From the NCBI RefSeq assembly GCF_010093045.1, contig NZ_CP048115.1, positions 372,001 through 436,000 of the forward strand: DNA of 64,000 nt. Reading direction: 5' to 3'. Under the pieces are notes generated by a model. It was given only the letters and a program-made list of their open reading frames with translations, was not told the DNA's origin and made no database searches. The position numbers and the translations under genes were made by a program. This DNA comes from Mucilaginibacter sp. 14171R-50 (GTDB lineage Bacteria > Bacteroidota > Bacteroidia > Sphingobacteriales > Sphingobacteriaceae). Below are positions 1 through 7,337 of the stretch, one piece after another (within the stretch, counting starts at the first letter, position 1; each line of letters starts with the position of its first letter).

Positions 1-883
1 TAAAGATAACATGGTGCAGTATCAAAATGGCGAGAATGCGAACTATCTGCCCACCAAAAACTTTAAAATGACGGTAAATGCAGATGAGGTCGTTAAGGCG
101 GGCTCGGTACCGGCCGACCAAAAAGACCGCATCGTATCCGAAATGGACTGGACCTATCCGGGTAAATATGTAACCAAAGATAACCTGGCCATGATGGATA
201 TACTGGCCACTAACAACTGGAAACGGCCGGTATATTTTGCCACCACCGTGCCGAGCGATAATATGCTCGGCCTCGACAAATACCTTTACAGCGAAGGCTT
301 TGCCTCCCGCCTTATGCCATATAAGCCGGATAGCACTGTACAGCCGCAGGAATACAGCAATACGCTTATTATGTATAATAACATGATAAATAAGTATAAA
401 TACGGCAATTTTAAAACTGCTAAATACCTTGATCATGAATCGTTAAACTTGTTTTACCCGCTGATCACACGTTTATACGCAACTCTTGCTGATAATCTTT
501 TGAAAGAAGGGCACCGTGATCTTGCAAAAAACACACTTAAGAAATATGAAGACGTAATGCCTTCAACGATCATTTCGACAGAATTGGCGGTCAGGAAGTA
601 CTGGATGTCTGAAAGCCTGTTCAGAATAGGCGACACTGCCTTAGCTGTTAAATTTGTGAACCAGGTGGATGATTATGTTATAGATCAGCTGAAATTCAAT
701 TACACCTTATTTCAAAAAGGTGACGCGGGATTAAATACGCGCGACGTACAGATGGCCCTGTCTTTATTAAACAGTATGGCCACCGTTACCAAAGACTTTA
801 AGCAGGATGCCTTAAGCGCAAAAATAAGCGCACAGCTTAAAGACTACGGTACCAAGTTCGGCGGTATGCAAACACAGCCATAG
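1..883 (+). CDS. DUF2723 / GT117-type membrane protein, C-terminal part
   Basis: Cut by the left edge: the frame is open from base 2, so only about the last 293 residues are present. The stretch NNWKRPVYFATTVPSDN, followed by a glycine-rich, tyrosine-rich segment and a helical tail, resembles the soluble C-terminal region of the large Bacteroidota DUF2723 proteins (often named glycosyltransferase family 117), which have an N-terminal multi-pass membrane part lying upstream of this window. The last 150 residues look like TPR-type helical hairpins (for example LLKEGHRDLAKNTLKKYEDV). The family is thought to act on cell-envelope glycans; its exact substrate is not known to me. A terminator follows 28 bases after the stop. 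The family call is from memory of the family, not from a search. Confidence 0.7.
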   Translation, partial: KDNMVQYQNGENANYLPTKNFKMTVNADEVVKAGSVPADQKDRIVSEMDWTYPGKYVTKDNLAMMDILATNNWKRPVYFATTVPSDNMLGLDKYLYSEGFASRLMPYKPDSTVQPQEYSNTLIMYNNMINKYKYGNFKTAKYLDHESLNLFYPLITRLYATLADNLLKEGHRDLAKNTLKKYEDVMPSTIISTELAVRKYWMSESLFRIGDTALAVKFVNQVDDYVIDQLKFNYTLFQKGDAGLNTRDVQMALSLLNSMATVTKDFKQDALSAKISAQLKDYGTKFGGMQTQP

Positions 884-1202
884 TGCATAAATACCATTAA
901 ACAATATTAAAGCGGCCATAAGCCGCTTTTTTGTTTTCTGACCGGTGCAAAACAAACACTTCACTGTTCACAACCGTACACTTTGTTACGATTATAACCC
1001 GGTGCTGACCATTCTATACGACACATGTAGTTTTTTTTCATCCACAATTACGTACACCCCAAAATAAAAAATAGCCCAATAATGCATTCTAAAGGCGTTT
1101 TTGCTTTCTTTTAAGAAATATTCCTCCTTAAATGTCCTTTTTTTATCCGCGAATTGAAAGTTTGGCATCGAATTGGAATACTACTTATCAAACGGAGTTA
1201 AA
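884..1202. other. Intergenic stretch of about 320 bases
   Basis: Holds the terminator at 911-934 and then AT-rich DNA without a convincing ORF. I see no full TTTG...TAnnTTTG promoter. An in-frame TTG at 1173 could extend the next ORF by ten codons, but the ATG at 1203 is preceded by GGAG and is preferred. Confidence 0.5.
911..934 (+). terminator. Intrinsic terminator after the DUF2723-like gene
   Basis: Arms AGCGGC (911-916) and GCCGCT (922-927) close a five-base loop and run into a T-rich tract (TTTTTTG, 927-933). It lies 28 bases after the stop codon at 883. Confidence 0.8.
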
Positions 1203-1388
1203 ATGGTAATCGATAAGAAAACTGAAAACACGGGCGAAGAGAAAGAGTGGGAAAACCCACAAGCTCCTGAAAAAACATCCGACGAAAGGGATAAGGAACA
1301 AATTGCGAGGCAATACAAAGAAGCGAAACGCAGACATGATAACCTTAGCGAAAACCAGGAAGAAGACGATAAAGAAACTAAACAATAA
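1203..1388 (+). CDS. Small highly charged hypothetical protein (61 aa)
   Basis: I chose the ATG at 1203 because GGAG (1194-1197) stands seven bases upstream; a TTG at 1173 would add ten residues. The product is almost all charged or polar (many Glu, Lys, Asp and Gln), with no hydrophobic core, signal peptide or membrane segment, so it is probably disordered or a single helix (EQIARQYKEAKRRHDN). It is followed by two more small ORFs in the same direction, which makes a possible three-gene small-protein transcript ending at the terminator at 1790-1826. Function unknown. The ORF may be real because of its Shine-Dalgarno site and its coding-like start context. Confidence 0.45.
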   Translation: MVIDKKTENTGEEKEWENPQAPEKTSDERDKEQIARQYKEAKRRHDNLSENQEEDDKETKQ

Positions 1389-1413
1389 ACTAAAAAACTT
1401 AAAATATTGAATT

Positions 1414-1542
1414 ATGAAAACTTACCAAAAACCTGCTACCAGCAAATTAGTTAACCGCTTTGATAAAGAATTAATGAACATTTTGATGAGCGACCTAAAA
1501 GCAATAAAATCAAAAAACCCGGGCCGCCTGACAGCCGCGTAG
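1414..1542 (+). CDS. Small protein of a tandem paralogous pair, copy A (42 aa)
   Basis: A 42-residue ORF beginning MKTYQKPATSKLVNRFDKEL. It aligns without gaps to the next ORF (1586-1747) over the first 35 residues: M-K-x-Y-x-K-P-A-x-S-K-L-x-x-R-F-D-x-x-L-x-x-x-L-M-x-D-L, then a basic tail. Two consecutive short ORFs sharing this pattern are very unlikely by chance, so both are probably translated. No signal peptide or membrane segment; the middle looks like an amphipathic helix (RFDKELMNILMSDLKAI). Family not recognised and function unknown. It lies between a charged small ORF and copy B, all on the plus strand. Confidence 0.6.
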   Translation: MKTYQKPATSKLVNRFDKELMNILMSDLKAIKSKNPGRLTAA

Positions 1543-1585
1543 TTTAAACATATCCCAAAACTCACAACACTAACTATCTTAACCT

Positions 1586-1747
1586 ATGAAAGCTTATAAA
1601 AAACCTGCTGCAAGTAAATTACTTACCCGTTTTGATAACGACTTAAAGACTTTATTAATGGAAGACCTAAGATCTTTCAGGGAGAGGAACCAATTTTCAT
1701 CAAGCAACAAACAGGCCGTTGTGAACCAACAATTATCGGCTGCCTGA
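1586..1747 (+). CDS. Small protein of a tandem paralogous pair, copy B (53 aa)
   Basis: A 53-residue ORF beginning MKAYKKPAASKLLTRFDNDL, clearly paralogous to copy A 43 bases upstream. After the shared 28-residue block (ending LLMEDL) it carries a basic stretch (RSFRERN) and a Ser/Gln/Asn-rich tail of about 18 residues that copy A lacks. No membrane segment. The shared block probably forms one amphipathic helix. A hairpin terminator (1790-1826) follows. Function unknown: the two copies could be small structural or regulatory proteins. The divergence between the copies at many codons, with the pattern kept, argues for selection on the protein. Confidence 0.6.
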   Translation: MKAYKKPAASKLLTRFDNDLKTLLMEDLRSFRERNQFSSSNKQAVVNQQLSAA

Positions 1748-1789
1748 TCAATCATATATCTGCTCTATTTAAAACATCTTTTTGAGACA

Positions 1790-1826
1790 AACAAGGCCCT
1801 GCTTATTAAGCCGGGCTTTGTTGTTT
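1790..1826. terminator. Bidirectional terminator between small-ORF cluster and lpxB
   Basis: Arms AACAAGGCCC (1790-1799) and GGGCTTTGTT (1813-1822) form a ten-pair stem with one G-U pair. TTGTTTTG follows on the plus strand. The hairpin overlaps the lpxB stop codon (1806-1808), so it can serve both converging transcripts. Confidence 0.7.
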
Positions 1827-2930
1827 TGAGGCATATTTTACGATCAATTTTGCCGCTTTTTCCGAAGCCCCCGGCGAACCCATTTTTTCATGAAGTGTAT
1901 TATACCCGTCAAGTATTTTTTTGCGATAATTTTGATCATTCAGTAACTTATCCAACTCCCGGGTTATTTCCTCCTTTGTACAGTCCTGTTGTATCAGTTC
2001 CTTAACCACCGCGGTATTCATTATCAAGTTTACAAGCGATATAAATTTTATTTTGATAAGCAAACGCCCTATGGCAATGGTAAGCGCGTTGCCTTTATAA
2101 ACAACCACCTGTGGTACGTTAAAAAGAGCAGTTTCTAAAGTGGCCGTACCCGACGCTACAACCGCCGCCCGGGCAATGGCCAAGACATCATAAGTAGCAT
2201 TAAATATTACCGGGATATCCTTATCATTCAGATATTGTTTGTAATACTCTAAATCAAACGATGGCGCCCCCGCTATAACAAACTGGTGGTCTGGAAAGTC
2301 ATCGGTAACACCCAGCATCTCCGGCAATAACCTGCTTATTTCCTGCTTACGGCTACCGGGTAATAAGGCAATGACTTTTTTTCCGGTCAGGTTATTATTC
2401 GTCAGGAAATTAGCATCCGCTTTAAATGCATCTACAGCATCAAGCAAGGGGTTTCCTACATAATCTATATCCATGCCCCAGCTTTTGTAAAAATCAACCT
2501 CGAAAGGCAGGATACAAAACAGGTGATCTACTATCTTTTTTATTTTAAGTACCCGTTTCTGGTTCCAGGCCCAAACCTTCGGCGAGATATAATAGCAAAC
2601 CAACAAGCCATTAGCTTTAGCAAATTCGGCTATTTTTAAGTTAAATCCCGGGAAATCTATCAATATCAAAACGTCGGGGTGGAAGGAGGCAATATCCCGT
2701 TTACATTTCTTCAGGTTTTTAAGAATCGTGTTCAGGTTTAGTATAACTTCTACGAAACCCATAAACGCCATATCGGCGTAGTGTTTAACCAGCGTACCAC
2801 CCTGGGCCTGCATCAGGTCGCCGCCAAAAAAACGAAACTCGGCCTGCCCGTCAAGCTCTTTCAAAGCCTTCATCAGGTTGGCCCCGTGCAGGTCGCCCGA
2901 TGCTTCGCCTGCTACCAGGTAGTACTTCAT
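1806..2930 (-). CDS. lpxB: Lipid-A-disaccharide synthase
   Basis: LpxB joins UDP-2,3-diacylglucosamine and lipid X (2,3-diacylglucosamine 1-phosphate) to make the lipid A disaccharide at the inner face of the inner membrane. The 374-residue length is normal for the family. Hallmarks are the N-terminal KYYLVAGEASGDLHGANLMK, the segment LILIDFPGFNLKIAEFAK, the CYYISPKVWAWNQKRV motif, the nucleotide-sugar binding ALLPGSRKQEISRLLPEM, and ASGTATLETALFNVPQVVVY near the C-terminus. It begins with ATG at 2930. The neighbours upstream on the same strand are a small membrane protein and surE, a pairing of lpxB with surE that I have often seen in Bacteroidota; co-transcription is inferred. Confidence 0.95.
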   Translation of the reverse strand: MKYYLVAGEASGDLHGANLMKALKELDGQAEFRFFGGDLMQAQGGTLVKHYADMAFMGFVEVILNLNTILKNLKKCKRDIASFHPDVLILIDFPGFNLKIAEFAKANGLLVCYYISPKVWAWNQKRVLKIKKIVDHLFCILPFEVDFYKSWGMDIDYVGNPLLDAVDAFKADANFLTNNNLTGKKVIALLPGSRKQEISRLLPEMLGVTDDFPDHQFVIAGAPSFDLEYYKQYLNDKDIPVIFNATYDVLAIARAAVVASGTATLETALFNVPQVVVYKGNALTIAIGRLLIKIKFISLVNLIMNTAVVKELIQQDCTKEEITRELDKLLNDQNYRKKILDGYNTLHEKMGSPGASEKAAKLIVKYASKQQSPA

Positions 2931-3018
2931 GCTAAAGTTATTGAGTTAACCATTTATTGATTAAAGCCTCCCGGCACCAAAAATCCCGTCAGCACATCGT
3001 AAATCCGCACACTTATCT

Positions 3019-3282
3019 TTAGATATGCATTTTAAACACAAATATCAGTAATGTGCATACAAATGTAGTGATCATTATCCCGTTTGATGTTTTATCAAGA
3101 TGCGCCCTTGCCGAGAATCTTAACATCACTAAATTTAAAGCCAGGGCTATCAGGTACGGAGCGGCAGGCTTATCTAAAAAAAAGCTTCCGTTATTTAATA
3201 CCACCGCAAATATCACCCAGGCCAAAACAGGGGCCGCAAAGCCGTAAAGTATCCCCAAAAAAAGGTTGTTTTTTTTAAACAT
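3019..3282 (-). CDS. Small membrane protein, three predicted segments (87 aa)
   Basis: An 87-residue hydrophobic protein with about three membrane segments: residues 7-29 (LFLGILYGFAAPVLAWVIFA), 42-55 (APYLIALALNLVML) and 68-83 (GIMITTFVCTLLIFVF). The start codon overlaps the end of surE by eight bases, so the two are translationally coupled. I do not recognise a named family. Because it sits between surE and lpxB it may be an envelope protein, but that is only inferred from position. Confidence 0.75.
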   Translation of the reverse strand: MFKKNNLFLGILYGFAAPVLAWVIFAVVLNNGSFFLDKPAAPYLIALALNLVMLRFSARAHLDKTSNGIMITTFVCTLLIFVFKMHI

Positions 3283-4048
3283 TAAAATTCCAGGAGTTTA
3301 AAACAGGGATAGCGTGGTGGGCCGTCATATCAAACTGAACCGGCACAACCGATGCATAATTGTGCTCAAGCGCCCAAACATCGGTATCCTCGCCGTTATC
3401 GTCATTTGTAAAAATACCTGTTAGCCAATAATAAGGCCGCTTATGCGGGTCAACGCGTTCATCAAACTCTTCAGCCCATTTGGCATTAGCCTGACGACAA
3501 ATTTTTACACCCTTAATGTTATGCCCGGCCGGGAAATTTACATTTAGCACTGTCCCTACAGGCAAGCCATTGTTTAAAACCTGTGTGGCAAGTTCCTTTA
3601 CGAACTTTTGGCAATGGTCGAAATTAGCCTGGTTAGTATAATCGTCCAGCGAAAATCCGATAGAAGGGATGCGTTCAATAGCCCCTTCAACTGCTGCCGA
3701 CATTGTGCCCGAGTATAACACGTTTATAGAATTATTTAAACCGTGATTGATACCAGATACACACAGATCGGGCTTTACACCTTTTAATACCGTGTTTACA
3801 GCAAGTTTCACACAATCCACCGGTGTGCCGCTGCAGCTGTACATTTCAATACCTTCGTAAATATCAACCTTATCTAAACGCAGGGGTTTGCCTATGGTTA
3901 TGGCATGGCCCATGCCCGATTGCGGGCTATCTGGCGCTACTACCACCACCCTGCCAAGCTCTTTCATGGTGTGCATAAGGGCTTTTATACCCGGCGCGGT
4001 TATACCATCATCATTTACTACAAGTATTGTGGGCTGCTTTGTTTTCAT
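3275..4048 (-). CDS. surE: 5'/3'-nucleotidase SurE
   Basis: SurE is a metal-dependent phosphatase that removes phosphate from nucleoside 5'- and 3'-monophosphates. The start was set at the ATG at 4048 (MKTKQPTILVVNDDGITAPG), because the ten residues before it (MFQILYFCTS) are not part of the family; this gives 257 residues. The metal-site NDDG, the SGINHGLN segment and YSGTMSAAVEGAI are all present, as is the conserved CSGTPVDCVKLA. The gene overlaps the following small membrane-protein gene by eight bases. Cytoplasmic. High certainty. Confidence 0.95.
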   Translation of the reverse strand: MKTKQPTILVVNDDGITAPGIKALMHTMKELGRVVVVAPDSPQSGMGHAITIGKPLRLDKVDIYEGIEMYSCSGTPVDCVKLAVNTVLKGVKPDLCVSGINHGLNNSINVLYSGTMSAAVEGAIERIPSIGFSLDDYTNQANFDHCQKFVKELATQVLNNGLPVGTVLNVNFPAGHNIKGVKICRQANAKWAEEFDERVDPHKRPYYWLTGIFTNDDNGEDTDVWALEHNYASVVPVQFDMTAHHAIPVLNSWNFNV

Positions 4049-4117
4049 GCTGGTGCAAAAATAGAGAATTTGAAACAAGCCTGCTGATGAAATAAAATTA
4101 AAAGTGCCTGGGTAATA

Positions 4118-5269
4118 TCAAACTACCTTATTCACACCAGGAATACGCACTATTGCCAATCCTAATAAAAAGCTAAGTACTACCGCTGTTGGTGCAACAA
4201 CCAATAGTTTTATAGCGGGATCTATGCCCCAGTTCCGTGCCATAACCGATAAGGAGATGATGATAAGCGGGTGAAAAATATAAACAGCGAATGTGCTGCG
4301 CGATAATTTGCTCAGAAAAGCCGATGACTTATTCCACCTGTATTTGCCAATGCCAAGCAGCGAACTAATAATAGCAAAGCCCACCAATTGTTCCCATACG
4401 GCATACCATAACGATTGCCAGTGGATGCCGCCGGTAAACCAGGCTACCGGAAAATTGAGCAAATTGCGTACAATAAAAAATAAAGGAAAGCCGATAAGCA
4501 CCACGCACAAGGCAATTGTACGCATACGTTTACCAGTTTTGTACTCGGCATGGTTAAGCCATTTACTTTTCGAAGCTATCAACCCCAATATGAATAAACT
4601 AACATACTGAGGAAAATGCCCTAACTGAAAACCTACCGGTTTTAACACCCATCCTACCGGAAATACGATGCGGACAACGTAGCTGATAACACCGATAATT
4701 AAGGCAAACACTAAAATGGTTGTAACGGTTGGCATGGCAACTGTCTTGCTTGTCTGCTTAATTACTATACGGTATAAAACATATATAAAAGTGAACAAAA
4801 GCAGCGCGGCAACAAACCAAAGAACACCGAAATCTATCCAGCTATTAAAGCCGCCTAAGTATTGCAGGTATGTTATATGATGCTCCCCGACCCAATTATA
4901 TGGAATATAGCTAAGTATCGGCGAAAGAATAAACGAATAAAAAACTAAAGGCAGGCCCAACCTCATGAGGCGGTCGGTAATGAATTTAACGGGGCCCTTT
5001 TTATCATAAGAAGATGGTACAAACAATGCCGACAGGAAAAAGAAAAAGCCCATAAAAAAAGCCTGGTTAACAGCTACAAATGCCGTCATGGGGATAAGGG
5101 CAGCTGTAAGCGTGGTTTTTTGAGTATAATACCAGCCACCCGGCGCTCCGTATGCTATAAAGGAATGGTGCATTATTACCAGCACGGTAAGCATCACTTT
5201 AAGATGATCGATATAATTTATCTTTTGTTTGGGATGAACAAGCGCCGGCTGAGCTTCAGGTTTAGACAT
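4118..5269 (-). CDS. Acyltransferase family 3 membrane protein
   Basis: A 383-residue integral membrane protein of the acyltransferase 3 superfamily (OpgC/OafA-like), which moves acetyl or succinyl groups to envelope glycans. The N-terminus IDHLKVMLTVLVIMHHSF carries the paired histidines of the family, followed by an aromatic segment and about ten membrane helices. The FFLSALFVPSSYDKKGP segment and the cytoplasmic RLMRLGLPLVF also fit. It starts with ATG at 5269. It is 69 bases downstream of surE in coordinates but reads the same way, as a separate unit. The substrate is unknown: exported glycan, lipid or an antibiotic are all possible. Confidence 0.8.
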   Translation of the reverse strand: MSKPEAQPALVHPKQKINYIDHLKVMLTVLVIMHHSFIAYGAPGGWYYTQKTTLTAALIPMTAFVAVNQAFFMGFFFFLSALFVPSSYDKKGPVKFITDRLMRLGLPLVFYSFILSPILSYIPYNWVGEHHITYLQYLGGFNSWIDFGVLWFVAALLLFTFIYVLYRIVIKQTSKTVAMPTVTTILVFALIIGVISYVVRIVFPVGWVLKPVGFQLGHFPQYVSLFILGLIASKSKWLNHAEYKTGKRMRTIALCVVLIGFPLFFIVRNLLNFPVAWFTGGIHWQSLWYAVWEQLVGFAIISSLLGIGKYRWNKSSAFLSKLSRSTFAVYIFHPLIIISLSVMARNWGIDPAIKLLVVAPTAVVLSFLLGLAIVRIPGVNKVV

Positions 5270-5463
5270 TGTATTGGATTATAGCATTCAAATGTATATG
5301 AAAAATTGCTTTGTTAGACATCTGTAATTTGATACACATCTGTAAGAATTTGAGTCTGCAAGGCGATAAACGTTACAAGCACATGCTCAAAAAAGCAAAT
5401 TACCCTTTGCAGTTAACACGATGTTTGTAACTTGTACAGGTAAACCCTATGTAACCTTAATCC

Positions 5464-6258
5464 ATGAAAGATTCAAACAAAATATGGCGGATATTTTTCG
5501 CTGTCGCCATAATAGCTATTGCTATACAGCAGGTAGTATTTTCAGTTTATATGCCCGTTATAGTCCCCTGGCCCAAGGATCTTGTAACATCGCACGTGGC
5601 AGTTTGGGTAGGGAGCATTATACTGGCTACCTTGGGTGGGCTGATAATTGTTGATAACAAAGCACGGCCGGCCGCTGTTTATTTAGGGCTGATATTCCTG
5701 ACACTACTGATTATATTTCATATACCCAATCAGTTCAGGACCACACCTGCTTTTTTAGGAAGCTGGGCTAATGCACTTAAAATATTCGCTTTGAGCGGCT
5801 GCGCGCTTATAGTTGCTGCATCGGCGCCAAAATCCGGAGCCTATGTAACAGGGTTTGAGGCCATCATACCCGCCGGCCGCTTCTTTTTGGCTATAACCAT
5901 GTTTGTGTTTGGCATAGAGCATTTTGTTTACATAGACTTTGTGCCGGGGCTTGTACCCCAATGGGCTGTCTTCCCTGTTTTCTGGACTTATTTTACAGGC
6001 GCAGCGCTCATCGCGGCGGGCTTAGGAATAATGCTGAACATAAAACTTCGCCTGGCAGCAAATTTACTGGGTTTAATGATATTCATATGGTTTTTGCTAC
6101 TCCACATTCCACGGGCACTTGCGGATCCGCGAGGTTTACATGGCAACGAGATTGTAAGCGCCTTAGAGGCATTGGCATTTAGCAGCAGCGCGTTTATACT
6201 TGCCGCTATCAGCAAAAACAAGGACGGTGATTTTAAGCGTAAAAGAAAAAAGGCTTAA
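5464..6258 (+). CDS. DoxX-like membrane protein (264 aa)
   Basis: An all-membrane protein with about seven or eight hydrophobic segments. It looks like two DoxX-type four-helix units in tandem: both halves carry a LLxxHIPxxxxxP-like segment (LLIIFHIPNQFRTTPAF near 80, FLLLHIPRALADPRGLHG near 215), and the second half has the HFVYIDFVPGLVPQW motif common in DoxX-like proteins. The tail is strongly basic (KNKDGDFKRKRKKA), so the C-terminus is probably cytoplasmic. It converges on the ion-channel gene with only 11 bases between the stops. The physiological role of this family in Bacteroidota is not established. The ATG at 5464 is used. Confidence 0.7.
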   Translation: MKDSNKIWRIFFAVAIIAIAIQQVVFSVYMPVIVPWPKDLVTSHVAVWVGSIILATLGGLIIVDNKARPAAVYLGLIFLTLLIIFHIPNQFRTTPAFLGSWANALKIFALSGCALIVAASAPKSGAYVTGFEAIIPAGRFFLAITMFVFGIEHFVYIDFVPGLVPQWAVFPVFWTYFTGAALIAAGLGIMLNIKLRLAANLLGLMIFIWFLLLHIPRALADPRGLHGNEIVSALEALAFSSSAFILAAISKNKDGDFKRKRKKA

Positions 6259-6269
6259 CAGTTATACAG

Positions 6270-7244
6270 CTAGTATCTCGTAGCCTCGAAAATAAACCAG
6301 GCGTTTAAAATGATATAAGCCACCAACACAACCTGCGCAAATATGAAATCGAACTTTTTGGCTTTTTCAATTTGTTCGCGCTTTACCATTTTCAGAGAAA
6401 GTGAAGTGCCGATAATCACCGCCAAAATGAATATCAGGGTAACGCCATGAAGGGTATCAACCAGCGTAAATGTAGTGGATTCGGGAAGCGACGAATCGAC
6501 TATATACTTGTTACCAATAACGGCAAAAAGGGCGCCAACGCTTAAACCAAAGCGTGAGTCGATACTATCCGTGTGGATGTAAAAGCACATATAAGCTATC
6601 AGGAATGCGACATACATCCCCAGGAACATTTTCCAGAACAAACCCATAGCATTTCTGTCCAGCTGCACCCTAACTTTAAAGTTGCTGTATTCGGTATGGG
6701 GCTTGGCCAGGCTCTCGTCGCCAAAACCGGTTTCGTAAACTTTGATACCTGTTGATACATTCAAACTATCAATGTGCCAGCCGCGCAGGGTGAAGCGAGG
6801 GTCGAAATGCTTGCCCAGTGTATCGGCTGCAAACACCAGCGACTTCGAATCAAATTGCGAATTTTCGATCGAGAAACGCAGCTTCTGCCTGTCGAACGGA
6901 AAGTTATTTATAGCCCAGGAATCCTTCATTACACATTGCAGCTTCATCAGTAAATATATCCTGTTGTCGCTCGAATCTACGGTTGAGTAAGAGGTTGTAA
7001 CTGATTTGGCTTGCGGTACTTCCAGGTTGTGCAAAAAATCGAACTTTTTGTTCTTATATTTAAGCCACAGCCACAGATTAATGCTGTATTCTTTATCCTT
7101 AAAATTTATATCGTGAATGCTGGTGATATAAATGCCGCTGTAAACGGTATCAGGACGTGCCGTCTGAGCCGTCACAGATTCACTTGAAAAAACTGCTGCC
7201 AGTACGGTAAATGCCAAAAACAATTTACCAATATATTTTGCCAT
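6270..7244 (-). CDS. Prokaryotic pentameric ligand-gated ion channel
   Basis: This 324-residue protein has the full layout of the Cys-loop receptor superfamily as seen in bacterial GLIC and ELIC. A signal peptide (residues 1-26, ending SVTAQ) is followed by a beta-sandwich ligand-binding domain with the NFPFDRQKLRFSIEN motif (FPFD at 115-118). Four membrane helices follow: 201-223, 230-248, 258-284 and 298-320. After the second helix comes VDSSLPESTTFTLVDTLHG, equivalent to the short loop ending in a conserved Leu-Pro in GLIC. The disulfide Cys pair is absent, as usual in prokaryotes. The ligand and ion selectivity cannot be read from sequence; the M2 segment (SRFGLSVGALFAVIGNKYIV) has no acidic ring at its outer part. 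A TAGGTTTG box stands at 7310-7303 upstream. Confidence 0.85.
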   Translation of the reverse strand: MAKYIGKLFLAFTVLAAVFSSESVTAQTARPDTVYSGIYITSIHDINFKDKEYSINLWLWLKYKNKKFDFLHNLEVPQAKSVTTSYSTVDSSDNRIYLLMKLQCVMKDSWAINNFPFDRQKLRFSIENSQFDSKSLVFAADTLGKHFDPRFTLRGWHIDSLNVSTGIKVYETGFGDESLAKPHTEYSNFKVRVQLDRNAMGLFWKMFLGMYVAFLIAYMCFYIHTDSIDSRFGLSVGALFAVIGNKYIVDSSLPESTTFTLVDTLHGVTLIFILAVIIGTSLSLKMVKREQIEKAKKFDFIFAQVVLVAYIILNAWFIFEATRY

Positions 7245-7337
7245 TATAAGGATTTGAGGTATAAGCTAAAAATAGATATTTTGTTTGACTATTAACATCA
7301 TACAAACCTATATCTTAAAGCTGGTACCTCTTAGCAC

